The position numbers were made by a program, and so were the translations under genes. This document shows, piece after piece, positions 10,216 to 19,399 of a stretch of 64,000 nucleotides of DNA. The DNA is from Hermatobates lingyangjiaoensis (Eukaryota; Arthropoda; Insecta; Hemiptera; Hermatobatidae), in assembly GCA_026182355.1 (NCBI GenBank), contig JAPFBL010000008.1:1-64000 (forward strand), written 5' to 3'. Positions within the stretch are counted from its first letter, which is position 1, and every line of letters starts with the position of its first letter. Under the pieces are notes generated by a model. It searched no databases. It had not been told where the DNA came from and saw only the letters and a program-made list of their open reading frames with translations.

Positions 10216-10374
10216 TATATGAATGTACCAATAAATACATAACCTGAGTTAAGTATGAACTTTTCACGGTACTGCTTGCTAAAATGATATAGTTGAAGTG
10301 AGTGCCACCGAATATGGATTTGCATTATGTTTTAAATGTATTTAATGTAATATATATTATATAGATAAAAATAA

Positions 10375-10590
10375 ACAATGATCAAACCACACAAAGAAAT
10401 GGGAAAACAAGACTAAGATCTTTCAATCCGTAGGACAAGGTCTTCGTCAGAGTCAAAAACCAACCCCTACTCAGTTGGGTTTTTGACTCTGACGAAGACC
10501 GTTGTTACGGTTGAAAGATCTTAGTCTTGTTTTCCCATTTCTTATTGTAGGTTGATCATTGATTGTTGAATTTCAACGTAAAGATTTATG
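10375..10590. mobile_element. PLE foldback, family with GACGAAGACC stem
   Basis: Head-to-head arms, each running from a TGATCAAACCACA-like end through AAGACTAAGATCTTTCAA to TCAGAGTCAAAAAC, centred near 10465. Same family as 13686-13880, 34580-34800 and 50637-50870. No coding sequence between the arms. Followed by (TA)n. Confidence 0.65.
10485..10526 (+). ncRNA. Hammerhead-like module
   Basis: Stem I GACT (10485-10488) with AGTC (10523-10526); CTGACGA (10489-10495); free A; hairpin GACC...GGTT; GAAA (10513-10516); GATCTT leading to the predicted cleavage position. Repeated in the other family members; the opposite arm carries a mutated copy. Confidence 0.55.
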
Positions 10591-10624
10591 AAATCTTTAT
10601 AATATATTATATATATATATATAT

Positions 10625-10865
10625 ATAAACACTTTTTCTTCATTCTCGAAGTTTGGTCAGGGTAAATATATGGAATCACCTTTTTGCCAACGTTTCGTCT
10701 TTATTTTAAGACATCCTCAGTGCTATAAACTAACAAAAAAAATTATAGCCCTGAGGATGTCTTAAAATAAAGACGAAACATTGGCAAAAAGGTGATTCCA
10801 TATATTTACCCTGACCAAACTCCGAGAAGAAGAAAAAGTGTTGTTAATATTTAGTGGTCAAGAAA
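10625..10865. mobile_element. PLE foldback, GTCTT stem family
   Basis: Arms of about 110 bp (10628-10735 and 10745-10850) that pair through GGTCAGGGTAAATATATGG and GGAATCACCTTTTTGCCAA. Centre is a short A-rich loop. Bounded by (TA)n on the left. Confidence 0.65.
10748..10785 (+). ncRNA. Hammerhead-like module
   Basis: Stem I GCC (10748-10750) with GGC (10783-10785); CTGAGGA (10751-10757); free T; stem II GTCTT/AAGAC; GAAA (10775-10778); CATT before stem I. The opposite arm (about 10683-10723, minus strand) has CGTT in place of CATT. Confidence 0.55.
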
Positions 10866-10919
10866 AACAGTCCATACGTTATAGGTATATATTTCAAAAT
10901 AACCCCCTAAATAATATAT

Positions 10920-11075
10920 ATATATAGTTCACGCAGGAAAGAGGAAAACAAATAAAAACACACACAAAAAGACTCTCAACGATATTTCGACATTCGTCGT
11001 CATCGGGCAGAAGTAGTCCCTTTGAGTAGCTGAAGCTAACTGAGTGGTCGGTGAAATGCGACGAACACGAACGCA
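10920..11075 (-). mobile_element. PLE terminus (single arm)
   Basis: On the minus strand: CCGATGA, free C, GAC-GAAT-GTC, GAAATATCG, then AGAGTC and a T-rich tail. The first base of the CTGANGA box is lost. Flanked by (TA)n. Confidence 0.5.
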
Positions 11076-11559
11076 CTCTACTGGCCGCCCTAGGTAAGTT
11101 ACTAACTACAGAGAGAAAAATAACTAAAAAAGAACAAATGAAAGCAAATAATAATAATAATAATATATATATAACCGATTAGATGAAACGATTCTTCGAA
11201 CTGAATAAACTAGAATTTTCTGTCTGTTCTTTTGAAAATTCTAGTTTATATATATATATATAAATATATATATATAGTATGAAGTGTTTGGAGACATGAA
11301 AAGTGGGTCAACAGAATGATAACAAAAGAGTAGGGGGTGAGTTTGTCACCTAAGGCCTGCTGCATCAATCCCATGATGCAGTTGACACGGGTCGATACGT
11401 CTTCCGCAAAACTCAACCCTCCTAAAAAGAAAAATAAAACTTTTCGCCTTACCTTAGAAGGCTTGCTATTCACTTTCACTGCATTTCTCAAGTCATCAAG
11501 GGTAAAACAATTTCATTTATTAAACTAATTATTAATGATATTCTTTGAATGTTTGAAAC

Positions 11560-11800
11560 AAAAACATAATCTAGAGGGAGACGCTGCACTCTCTTTCACT
11601 TCCCTCTTTACACGTATAAACTATCTTAGAAACTAAATCAAACTAATTATGACGCTTTAATGAAAAGAACAAATCTTACTATAATCTTGACTACAAAATT
11701 AGAATAATTTTGCCCCAATAAAATATATTATTAATATATACTATGTTTTGAGCATATTGTTATATGGGTATATATACATTATGACGATATTATGTTTTGA
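11560..11800. other. AT-rich spacer with (TA)n
   Basis: Nothing recognised. The preceding 11160-11560 holds a short foldback around GAAAATTCTAGTTTA (11200-11255) and otherwise anonymous sequence. Confidence 0.4.
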
Positions 11801-11824
11801 GTATATTATATATATATATATTAT

Positions 11825-12095
11825 ATACAGATCAAAAACGAAGAAAAGCAACACACAGGAAAGAGACACAGTTACAAACTCAAATTTTCGGATGATCCGT
11901 CTTCAGGAGAAAAGAGAATGGGCGACCAAGTACGCCGGAAACGTCGGTTTCTTGCCGTTGTGTTTCCGGCGTGCTTGGTCACCCATTCTATTTTCTCCTG
12001 AAGACGGATCATCCGAAAATTTGAGTTTGTAAGTGTGTCTCTTTCTCTGTGTGTTGTTTTTCTTCGTTTTTGATCTGATTTGCGTCCAGTTTTGA
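11825..12095. mobile_element. PLE foldback, GGATCATCC stem family
   Basis: Arms 11828-11950 and 11955-12080 are complementary; the tip reads like GAAACGTCGG and its surroundings. Both arms hold the same hammerhead-like core (11882-11907 on minus, 11995-12025 on plus). Ends with a TTTTTGATC-type terminus. Confidence 0.65.
11995..12025 (+). ncRNA. Hammerhead-like module
   Basis: Stem I CTC (11995-11997) with GAG (12023-12025); CTGAAGA (11998-12004); free C; perfect GGA/TCC hairpin (12006-12014); GAAA (12015-12018). Related to 9112-9142, where the hairpin is weaker. Confidence 0.55.
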
Positions 12096-12124
12096 TCGTT
12101 TTTTTCGAATTTTGAGTGAAATAT

Positions 12125-12355
12125 ATATATCTATATCTATATTTGTGTATGATGGCAGCAAATCCTCACGTAAACATGTTTCATTAAAGTACACAGCAGC
12201 ATCTGCGTTAACGACTTTTAAGCTGGTCTCCTCCAATTTACGAACAGCCTTGCGGTGGGCTTGTGTTAAAAGCCATATCATCTTTAAGATGTCTGTTGGG
12301 CAATTGATATGGCTTTTAACAACAGCCCACCGCAAGGCTGTTCGTAAATTCAAAA
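12125..12355. pseudogene. PLE N-terminal coding fragment in a foldback
   Basis: The minus strand from about 12245 to 12130 translates as AHRKAVRKLEETSLKVVNAD followed by AAVYFNETCLREDLLPSYTN. The pattern of a charged helix, then C, then LLP, is the conserved region near the start of PLE proteins. The first part is repeated in inverted orientation on the plus strand (12315-12350). Homologous fragments are at 16085-16170 and 44378-44600. No complete PLE protein can be assembled here. Confidence 0.6.
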
Positions 12356-12419
12356 TTTTGATAATTTATGACGATGCTCCAGAAGATGACATGACTGTAA
12401 TCGAATAATTTTAAATTTC

Positions 12420-12740
12420 TGTATAAAAATAAATATTAAACAAAATATGTAAATCTACTTCATTTACATGAAGCCCTCCCCCGACAATAAACCCTAGCAC
12501 GGAATTTGACGTAAAAATAAAGTAAGACAGTGTCTTATTTTCGAAAAAAAGACGGTATATTGCTGAAGTAATGGCCATAAGAGTGCAACTATATTAGAAC
12601 AAATAAAAAAATGATGTATTATCAGGGAAATCTTTGTAGAAATAATTATTTGTTGTCCAATCCCAGACTTGTAGGCTGTTACCTTTTTGTGCTGTTCTAG
12701 GAAAGAAAAGAGGGGTTCATTTATTATTTCGTACCCATTT
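12420..12740. other. Unique-looking AT-rich spacer
   Basis: No feature recognised. Confidence 0.4.
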
Positions 12741-12744
12741 AAGT

Positions 12745-12850
12745 CTATGTTAGGAGTCCTAAATTATGTCTATTTAAGTAGGTAACGAGTAACGTGTCAG
12801 GCTAGGACAGACGGCTTAACATCCTCTTCAAGGGGCGACGTGCTCAAACC
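12745..12850 (-). repeat. SINE remnant (body only)
   Basis: On the minus strand it contains the GACGTGCTC/GAGGATGTTAAGCC body segment of the SINEs and a TTAGGAGTCC-like end; the tRNA head is missing. Confidence 0.5.
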
Positions 12851-12859
12851 GAGAATACT

Positions 12860-13235
12860 GTTAATAGATACGGAGGTGTTGAGTACAGAGCGATTTCAGA
12901 CATTGCAGTGTAACCCTAGATGATGAAACCTAGTAAGCACTTTTTTAAAGGTACTAGACAATGACTGAGATCAGATGACTGAATCAAGATTTCCTTGAAG
13001 GTTAAAGATGCAAAATGACACCTTTGTTAGCTTTGTTAGTTTTGTTTGTTAATGACACCTACATTCATTATTATAAAAAAGGTTATGTTTTACTTTATTA
13101 CAAGCTAGAGTCGAAGCAACTCTTCTTGCCTTCCGTATGATTTGGTTGATTCATTCAATGAATTACCGAACAAGAACATTAGAAGGGTAGCCCCGATAAG
13201 CTAATTGTTCTATTAAACCTTTAATATATATATAT
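12860..13235. other. Spacer, nothing recognised
   Basis: AT-rich, ending at (TA)n. The short TTTGTTAG repeat at 13024-13050 is the only local structure. Confidence 0.4.
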
Positions 13236-13240
13236 ATATA

Positions 13241-13621
13241 TTCACTGTTTTGTTATTGAGGGCTAGGTCAAATAAAAGAAAATAAACTCCTTTCTAGGCC
13301 GACGTTTAGATGTATTTGTACATCATCTTCAGGGCTAAAATTAGAGTAAGACTATAATACATTTATCAAAACAATCTACAACTCACATAGAGAAATAACA
13401 CACACTTTTGTTACAACCAACAGATATTTGTATGTATCTGTTGGTTGTAACAAAAGTGTGTGTTATTTCTCTATGTGAGTTGTAGATTGTTTTGATAAAT
13501 GTATTATAGTCTTACTCTAATTTTAGCCCTGAAGATGATGTACAAATACATCGAAACGTCGGCCTAGAAAGGAGTTTATTTTCTTTTATTTGACCTAGCC
13601 CTCAATAACAAAACAGTGAAT
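13241..13621. mobile_element. Near-perfect PLE foldback, ~185-bp arms
   Basis: The left arm (13241-13428) and right arm (13441-13621) pair almost without gaps around a ten-base loop. The right arm carries a hammerhead-like module with all parts intact (13524-13566); in the left arm GAAA has become TAAA. No coding sequence. Confidence 0.75.
13524..13566 (+). ncRNA. Hammerhead-like module, best preserved
   Basis: Stem I TAGCC (13524-13528) with GGCCTA (13561-13566, one bulged C); CTGAAGA (13529-13535); free T; perfect 6-bp stem II GATGTA/TACATC (13537-13542 with 13547-13552) around CAAA; GAAA (13553-13556); CGTC just before stem I, giving a GUC cleavage triplet. Stem III is absent, as in the small PLE hammerhead variants. 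Confidence 0.65.
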
Positions 13622-13685
13622 AGAATAGAAGAGGTCAATAACAATTTTTGAGTTTATATATATATATATATATTATATATATATA

Positions 13686-13880
13686 TGATCAAACCACAAT
13701 AAGAAATGGGAAAACAAGACTAAGATCTTTCAACCGTAACAAGCGGTCTTCGTCAGAGCGGTCAACTTCAGTTGGGTTTTTGACTCTGACGAAGACCGCT
13801 TGTTACGGTTGAAAGATCTTAGTCTTGTTTTCCCATTTCTTATTGTAGTTTGATCATTGATTGTTATTTCACGTGTTTAT
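13686..13880. mobile_element. PLE foldback, GACGAAGACC stem family
   Basis: Arms 13687-13765 and 13770-13855; same family as 10375-10590. Ends with TGATCATTGATTGTTATTTC and then (TA)n. Confidence 0.65.
13782..13824 (+). ncRNA. Hammerhead-like module
   Basis: GACT (13782-13785) with AGTC (13821-13824); CTGACGA (13786-13792); free A; GACC...GGTT hairpin; GAAA (13811-13814). Confidence 0.55.
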
Positions 13881-13902
13881 GTGAAATCTTTTTATTTATT
13901 TA

Positions 13903-13937
<35 letters not shown>

Positions 13938-14094
13938 TAGGGAAGCAACCCTTCTTTTATAAATGTTTTGTTCAATGACCTTTGGCCTATGGCGTGAATA
14001 TATTTCATTGACCATCTTTCATGCCATAGTACAAAGGACATTTAACAAAACATATATATGAATAATTATTAATCAACAATAAGCCTTGATATGT

Positions 14095-14460
14095 AACTCT
14101 TTTTTATTGTTGATATATAACAATAACTCCGTCAGAAGGAAAGAGAAATATTATTGAAAGTGAACTCTTAAAGAACTTCTATGGAAATTTAATGAACAAT
14201 AGTCCGAGACTTTACAAATTGGATGAAATATTGATAAAAGAAATAAGTAAGCAGATCAAGACTCCTTCAAGTTTAGGAACATTAAATTCAGACAGGGATG
14301 CCAGCAATCCAGAAGACTTCAATCAATCAGGTTAACCTGTTATTATATTTTTTGTTCAGTTCATTTAGCTCTCTGATGATGTTGTAACGAAAGGCCTTAG
14401 AGCATTGTATCTGATATATATTTGTTTATTATGGTTGTTTAATTCATATATATATATACC
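14095..14460 (+). mobile_element. PLE C-terminal tail and 3' end
   Basis: 14130-14330 translates as a tail with SELLKNFYGNLMNNSPRLYK and EILIKEISKQIKTPS, ending in a stop near 14336. It is the better preserved relative of 9800-9960. A complete hammerhead-like module follows at 14368-14403. Confidence 0.65.
14368..14403 (+). ncRNA. Hammerhead-like module with 5-bp stem I
   Basis: Stem I GCTCT (14368-14372) with AGAGC (14399-14403); CTGATGA (14373-14379); free T; stem II GTT/AAC (14381-14388); GAAA (14389-14392); GGCCTT up to the predicted cleavage point. Diverged copies at 9340-9372 and 9990-10028 keep stem I. Confidence 0.6.
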
Positions 14461-14839
14461 AGTTCAAACTTGAAGATAGGTAGCACAGAAAGTAAAAGAA
14501 ACACAGTTACAGACTCAAATTTTCGGGTAATCCAGGAAGATTAAATTTCGGGTCTTCAGGAGAAAAGAGAAAGGGAGACCAAGCATATTGTAGACGCAAC
14601 AGCTTGTAACCGACACGGCAACCGCCAGTGCTGCCCCCCTTGCCCAGTCTTGAAGTAATAGAATTAAGAGAAAATATAAACAGAAGTACAGATAAGCAAT
14701 ACAAGTTGGGAAAATACAAATGATTCAGAAGGAATTGTAGGAAGAAAAAAAAACGAACAAAATATATCTGCAATAATCCATTAAAGGTAAAGTTAGATAA
14801 AAAAGTTTAAGGATTTTTCAGGATTCTTTAACTACTTTC

Positions 14840-15117
14840 TTCCCTGGCGTCCATAAAATTAAACGTATCCTGAAAGATCCGTTCCCCATCCTATCCTCTT
14901 CTCCTTCAACATCAGCCATCTTCCTCAGTCAACCCCGCCTCTCCTACAGACGCCCCCCTAACCTAGGCAACCTCTTCTCTCACAGGGACTTGACGTCGAG
15001 GAGCGTCAATCACCCGTCTGTGGGTGCTAAGAGTTGCCAACGACGGGGGTGCCTGACTTGTCCGCCTCTCAACCCCCTTCCACACTTCACTCCGCTTTCC
15101 TGTAACCAGCCCTTACA
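14840..15117 (+). pseudogene. PLE linker region before GIY-YIG
   Basis: Reads RLSYRRPPNLGNLFSHRDL near 14931-14990 and GCLTCPPLNPLPHFTPLSC near 15048-15104, the arginine/proline-rich block and cysteine segment that join RT and GIY-YIG domains in PLEs. A frameshift near 15115 separates it from the next segment. Confidence 0.65.
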
Positions 15118-15420
15118 GCCCCTTTTCATGTAACGACTGTACTCGTTGTGATGCGCTCTACGTAGGACTGTCCTTTAACAAGCTCAGCCTCCGTATGAAC
15201 GGTCACAGAGCATCCGTTAACAACCTTTCCGATTTACCTGTTGCCATCCACGGCAACTTCCACGGTCTACCTTTCAATGATTGCTACAGTGTGCAGATTC
15301 TGCGACAGATCCCCCATGATGACAATACCGTGACCTTTAGAGCCTCTGAAGAGGCACACATAAGGTTACTCGGGGCACGCAGTGCACCTGGACTATACCT
15401 TAAAAGATTTTTTTTTTAAT
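15118..15420 (+). pseudogene. PLE GIY-YIG endonuclease domain
   Basis: Open from PFSCNDCTRCDALYVGLS through LRMNGHRASVNN, the LPFNDCYSVQILRQIP segment and RASEEAHIRLLGARSAPGLY to a stop at about 15418. These are the cysteine pairs, YVG (YIG-type) motif, catalytic-arginine region and E-containing block of PLE GIY-YIG nucleases. The first half of the GIY motif is represented by the residues before YVG. This domain is the best preserved coding piece of the PLEs here, but without an RT it cannot act alone. The related copy at 6917-7160 is more decayed. Confidence 0.8.
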
Positions 15421-15985
15421 TTCATTTAATATATAGTTATCTTTTATATTTTTTTCTGGTATTTTTTCCTCTTTCCTTCTTCTTATATCTTTCTTAATTA
15501 TTTATTTATTTTATTTTTATACTTTACTTTCAGTTTGATCTATACTTTATATATTATATTTAATTTTATTTTTAAGACACTCATTCTTAGATAGTTTCCC
15601 TTTTACATCCTTTTATCTAACTTTACCTTTTATGGATTATTGCAGATACATTTTGTTGGTTTTTTTTTTCTTCCTACAATTCCTTCTGAATCATTTGTAT
15701 TTTGCCAACTTGTATTGCTTGTATTGCTTATCTGTATTTCTGTTTATATTTTCTCTTAACTCTATTACTTCAAGACCGGGTACGGGGAGCAGCACTGGCG
15801 GTTGCCGTGTCGGTTACTTGCCGTTGCGTCTACAACGTGCTTGGTCTCCCTTTCTCTTTTCTCCTGAACACGGATTACCCGAAAATTTGAGTCTGTAAGT
15901 GTTGTTTCTTTTACTTTCTGTGCTAACTATCTTCAATTTTGAACTATTATTGTGTCCAGTTTGGATCGTCTTTCCGTTTATCAAG

Positions 15986-16024
<39 letters not shown>

Positions 16025-16049
16025 TAGTTTATCTTTATGAAACACAATA

Positions 16050-16330
16050 CTAGACCAACTGTTATTTTTATTAACCCTTGATCGAAGGACATTGGTTGTG
16101 AACATAGAATCTCTCAGTCAGAAGATCGTTAATACCGAGACTGCAGTTCACTTTAATGAGATATGTATATAATATAGGTTCTTTACCCTTGAATTTCCAA
16201 ATTACTAAATTATCTCGATGATTAGTTCCAGATAAAAGCAATTAATTAACAACCGACGTTTCGCCAGAGATTGTACTGCATTATCAAAGGCTTTATAATT
16301 TATTCAGATTAATAGCACTATAAAATATTG
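16050..16330. mobile_element. PLE N-terminal scrap plus hammerhead-like arm
   Basis: 16085-16170 reads VNIESLSQKIVNTETAVHFN, matching the N-terminal fragment at 44378-44600. The following 16180-16330, on the minus strand, contains a TTTGATAATGCAG variant of the core, a CTCTGGC half-stem, GAAACGTCGG and AGCC/GGTT stem I pairing. Confidence 0.5.
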
Positions 16331-16559
16331 TGTAAGAGTATCTCCACAGATTTTCAAAAGGCCAGAAAACAAAACAGAATACGCAAAAACAAAATGAAAA
16401 ACAATTACGAGGTACATAGTATGAAATTTATGTAATTAAAATTACTATATTAATATAATCTTATATGAAGTACATATTATTTAATTTAGTATTAATATTG
16501 AAATATTCTAAAATGAAACGATCCATTAGGACAAAATATCAAACGATTAAAATGAAAGA

Positions 16560-16695
16560 ACACGTAGGGACAACACACAACTCACTTCAATATTTCGGCC
16601 TAGTCGCCAACAGGAGAAGAAGAAGAAGAAAATGAGGTCGAAATATTGAAGTGAGTTGTGTGTTATTTCCAAGTGTTCTTTTATTCTAATGGTTT
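16560..16695. mobile_element. PLE foldback with damaged core
   Basis: Arms share AACACACAACTCACTTCAAT and its complement, around a GAAGAAGAAGAAG centre. CTGTTGG replaces CTGANGA; GAAATATT and CTTC/GAAG remain. Confidence 0.5.
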
Positions 16696-16699
16696 GATA

Positions 16700-17527
16700 T
16701 TAATATAACCTGTATTATAGTATTCATAATAAAACTTTATATTAAGTATGTATTAACGATTATTATATATATATTAAGTATAGTATGAATTATATCTCAA
16801 CTTAATAGATAGTTTCAAGAAGCAGTATTAAAATCAAAAGCAGGGTTCCTGATGAAAAAGTGACTTTTTTGAACTTGATTTAATATGTTTATACCTTTGT
16901 TATGATCGTTTGAAGGAATTCCTAAATATTTCAAATCAATCATAAACTCATAAAAAGAAATAGTCAACTAAGCATTTTATTATCATAACCAGGAACGCAG
17001 TCATTTTTTAGTTTTTAAATATTTTGTCTGACAAAATTATATGAAAACTTTTATAGTTTTAAATTAAAACGGAAGAATTAGGCTTGAAGGTTATAAGTGA
17101 CTGGAACCCGCTAAAATTGACTTAATAGAAGGAGCTCAAGTATTTATGCATGGTAAGATACATACAACCTATAATTATAGAGTAATTCAAGCCTTTCAGG
17201 AGCTCGTCTGTCTGTCGTTAATCATCTTAGTGAAACAAAAGCTTTAGCCTTTTGTCTACACAATTGCCACTTACCTCTAACTGCACTCCTAAACACCTTT
17301 ATTCTTTCAACTTTGCCAAAATATTACATTTTTTCCCTTTCATTTCTACCATAAGAAAATTATTTATTGCATCATTCTTCACAGATTAAATGAATTTCAA
17401 CACAATGTGTACAATAATAATAATATGTATTTAATAAAAACATACAGATATCACTCGCTTATGAAAAAAAATATAGTTGAAAAAACGTTTAATAAAAACA
17501 ATACAAGTAAAACTTGGTTGAAAGTTG
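16700..17527. other. AT-rich spacer
   Basis: No coding or repeat feature recognised. Confidence 0.4.
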
Positions 17528-18450
17528 AACTTTGTTAGTTCAGTGATTAAAATACTGGCCTCTGGGCTGGTAGTCCGGGGTTCGATCCCCACCTAGCCCT
17601 CGATTTATTCACATGGGAGGTGAATAAATCTGAGTATGTTGTCCCTCGGAGAGGATGTTAAGCCCGTTTTGATCTTCGCGTTCCTCGGCACTTTGTTCCA
17701 TAACCGCTTAGTCAAGCCAGGCCGCCTTGTTGACAAGTTACCCTTCAGCCACCTCCATTGAACATGGAAGTGCCCGAGGGCACCTCAAGCAACGCAATGC
17801 TAAGCTCGAATTCTGACAGTTACTCCGCAAAACGGTACCTAGGCCACGAGTAATAGACAAGCTAAAGCCCAGGTAACATGCGGAGGTAATTACAATTCCC
17901 TTACCAGTTGCACTTTAACTAAAGAACACATATAACGAAGACATATAAATACACAATCAAGACTAACTCAACTTATCACTACGCCTCAAGGTACTAAAAT
18001 ATTCCCTCGAGGTGGAAACTAAACTAATTTATAACTAAGAAACACTCAATACTATAAGACTAAAAACTAATATAATGTCCGACAAGGTACTCGATATTCC
18101 CATATCGGTTGCTTAAACTAAAGGACACAGGGCATATAAATAAACATACAGAACGAGCACAACTTACGTTAAACCCTCAAGGTACTGGGAATATTCCCTT
18201 GAGACAAAGACGAAAACTAATTTATCACTAATGGTAACTAGCCAAGACTAAAAGAGGATGTTAAGCCATCGGTCCCGAGCCTGTACGATGTCAGATACTC
18301 GTTAAAGATCCCTACTCGAAATACACTTCAGTTAGGTAAAATTTAGGACTTCCAATGTAGAATCTGAAGGATCACCATCAAACAAAAAGCCGATGAACGG
18401 CTGACGTTATCTCCCGCTTGGGGAGTCGATTTAAACAATAAAACAAAAAT
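17528..18450 (+). repeat. SINE split by a 588-bp insertion
   Basis: The tRNA head (A-box-like TTAGTTCAGTGATTAAA, B box GGGGTTCGATCCCC) and body run to 17664; the rest of the body and tail continue from 18253. The 3' tail contains AGAATCACCATCAAACAAAA-type sequence (here with one substitution pattern different from 59340) and ends near AAACAATAAAAC. It belongs to the tail-2 subfamily with 59115-59420. Confidence 0.75.
17665..18252. mobile_element. 588-bp insertion with 15-bp target duplication
   Basis: Flanked by identical AGAGGATGTTAAGCC at 17650-17664 and 18253-18267, so it inserted into the SINE by target-primed reverse transcription or a similar process. It contains two diverged ~150-bp repeats, each with a CCTCAAGGTACT...TTGAG partial palindrome (near 17985 and 18175). 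No coding sequence. Family unknown. Confidence 0.65.
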
Positions 18451-18509
18451 AGCAAATAATATTGTGACTTCATTATATACAAATATCAATGAAATCACTA
18501 CAGATTTAA

Positions 18510-18720
18510 TAGAAAGTTCAGGTAATTTTATTTAATTATAAGTCAGAATTTTTACATTTTATTGAAAAAAAAAATATCTAGTTGTTTTAAAACCTCAAGA
18601 TATTTTTATTTTATTTCCCTGGTGACTACCAAGGGCTAAAATTAGTATTTATGGGGAAAAAAATGTGGTCTAAATACAAGTTTTTGGCAAAAAAAATGAC
18701 TTTTCCATCATGAATAAATT
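18510..18720 (+). mobile_element. Family R internal fragment
   Basis: Matches 20925-21090 nearly base for base, including ATTGAAAAAAAAAATAT and CCCTGGTGACTAC; both ends missing. Confidence 0.55.
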
Positions 18721-18831
18721 TCATCTTCAGAAACCTCAACATATTAATATTGTTTGCTCGAGCTCCCCTAGAGGGGGGGGGGGATTATTTTATTATATTA
18801 ATTGTTAAATATTATTTTTTTACATTCATGT

Positions 18832-19095
18832 TGGATATATTTGTAGAACACGGATATAATGTTGGATATATTTGTAGAACACGGATATAATGTTGGATAT
18901 ATTTGTAGAACACGGATATAATGTTGGATATATTTGTAGAACACGGATGTTATGTTGGATATATTTGTCGAACACAGATATAATGTTGGATATATTTGTA
19001 GAACACGGATATAATTTTGGATATATTTGTAGAACACGGATGTAATGTTGGATATATTTGTAGAACACGGATGTAATGTTGGATATATTTGTGGA
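18832..19095. repeat. 31-bp tandem repeat, ~8.5 copies
   Basis: Unit starts TTGGATATATTTGTAGAACA and ends CGGATATAATG, with ATAATG/GTTATG/GTAATG variants between units. Because 31 is not a multiple of 3 the array gives long low-complexity open frames on the minus strand; these are not genes. Preceded by a G-run at 18773. Confidence 0.9.
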
Positions 19096-19399
19096 TATTG
19101 CCACGCAGAGCACTTGAGAACCTTTGATATAAACAGGTAAATGCTTCACTCGTCTTTGTGGTTGAAAAGAGTTGCCTACGACAAGAGTATCTTGACTAAA
19201 GGCTGTCTGACGCTATGTAAACACAGGCTGTCCACAAACAACAGGCCCAATTTGCATAATTCCCAGTATTATTCCCTTTGTTAATTCTATTCACTTGTTT
19301 ACCGCTTGGTGTCTGCAGCTTCAATTCCTTCTTCTAAACACGTGTCTCTATAATCCGCTCTCTAGTCTCCGTTTATTTCTTTATATTCTTACTTCAATA

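Larger units (their letters stand above)
14462..15990 (+). mobile_element. Penelope-like element, longest copy, 5'-truncated
   Basis: An inverted 3'-region arm (14462-14790, minus strand) precedes a 5'-truncated plus-strand copy: coding sequence at about 14840-15417, a T-rich 3' region, and a 3' arm at 15630-15960 complementary to the first arm. The module at 15862-15892 has CTGAACA in place of CTGAAGA. Ends in (TA)n. PLEs commonly occur as such truncated, partly inverted copies. Confidence 0.7.

Noticed and set aside
12112..12408. 98-codon plus-strand open frame
   Set aside because: It is the complement of the PLE N-terminal coding fragment in the foldback.
18798..19149. Two overlapping minus-strand open frames with repeated tyrosine/isoleucine-rich peptide
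   Set aside because: They come from the 31-bp tandem repeat read in different phases.
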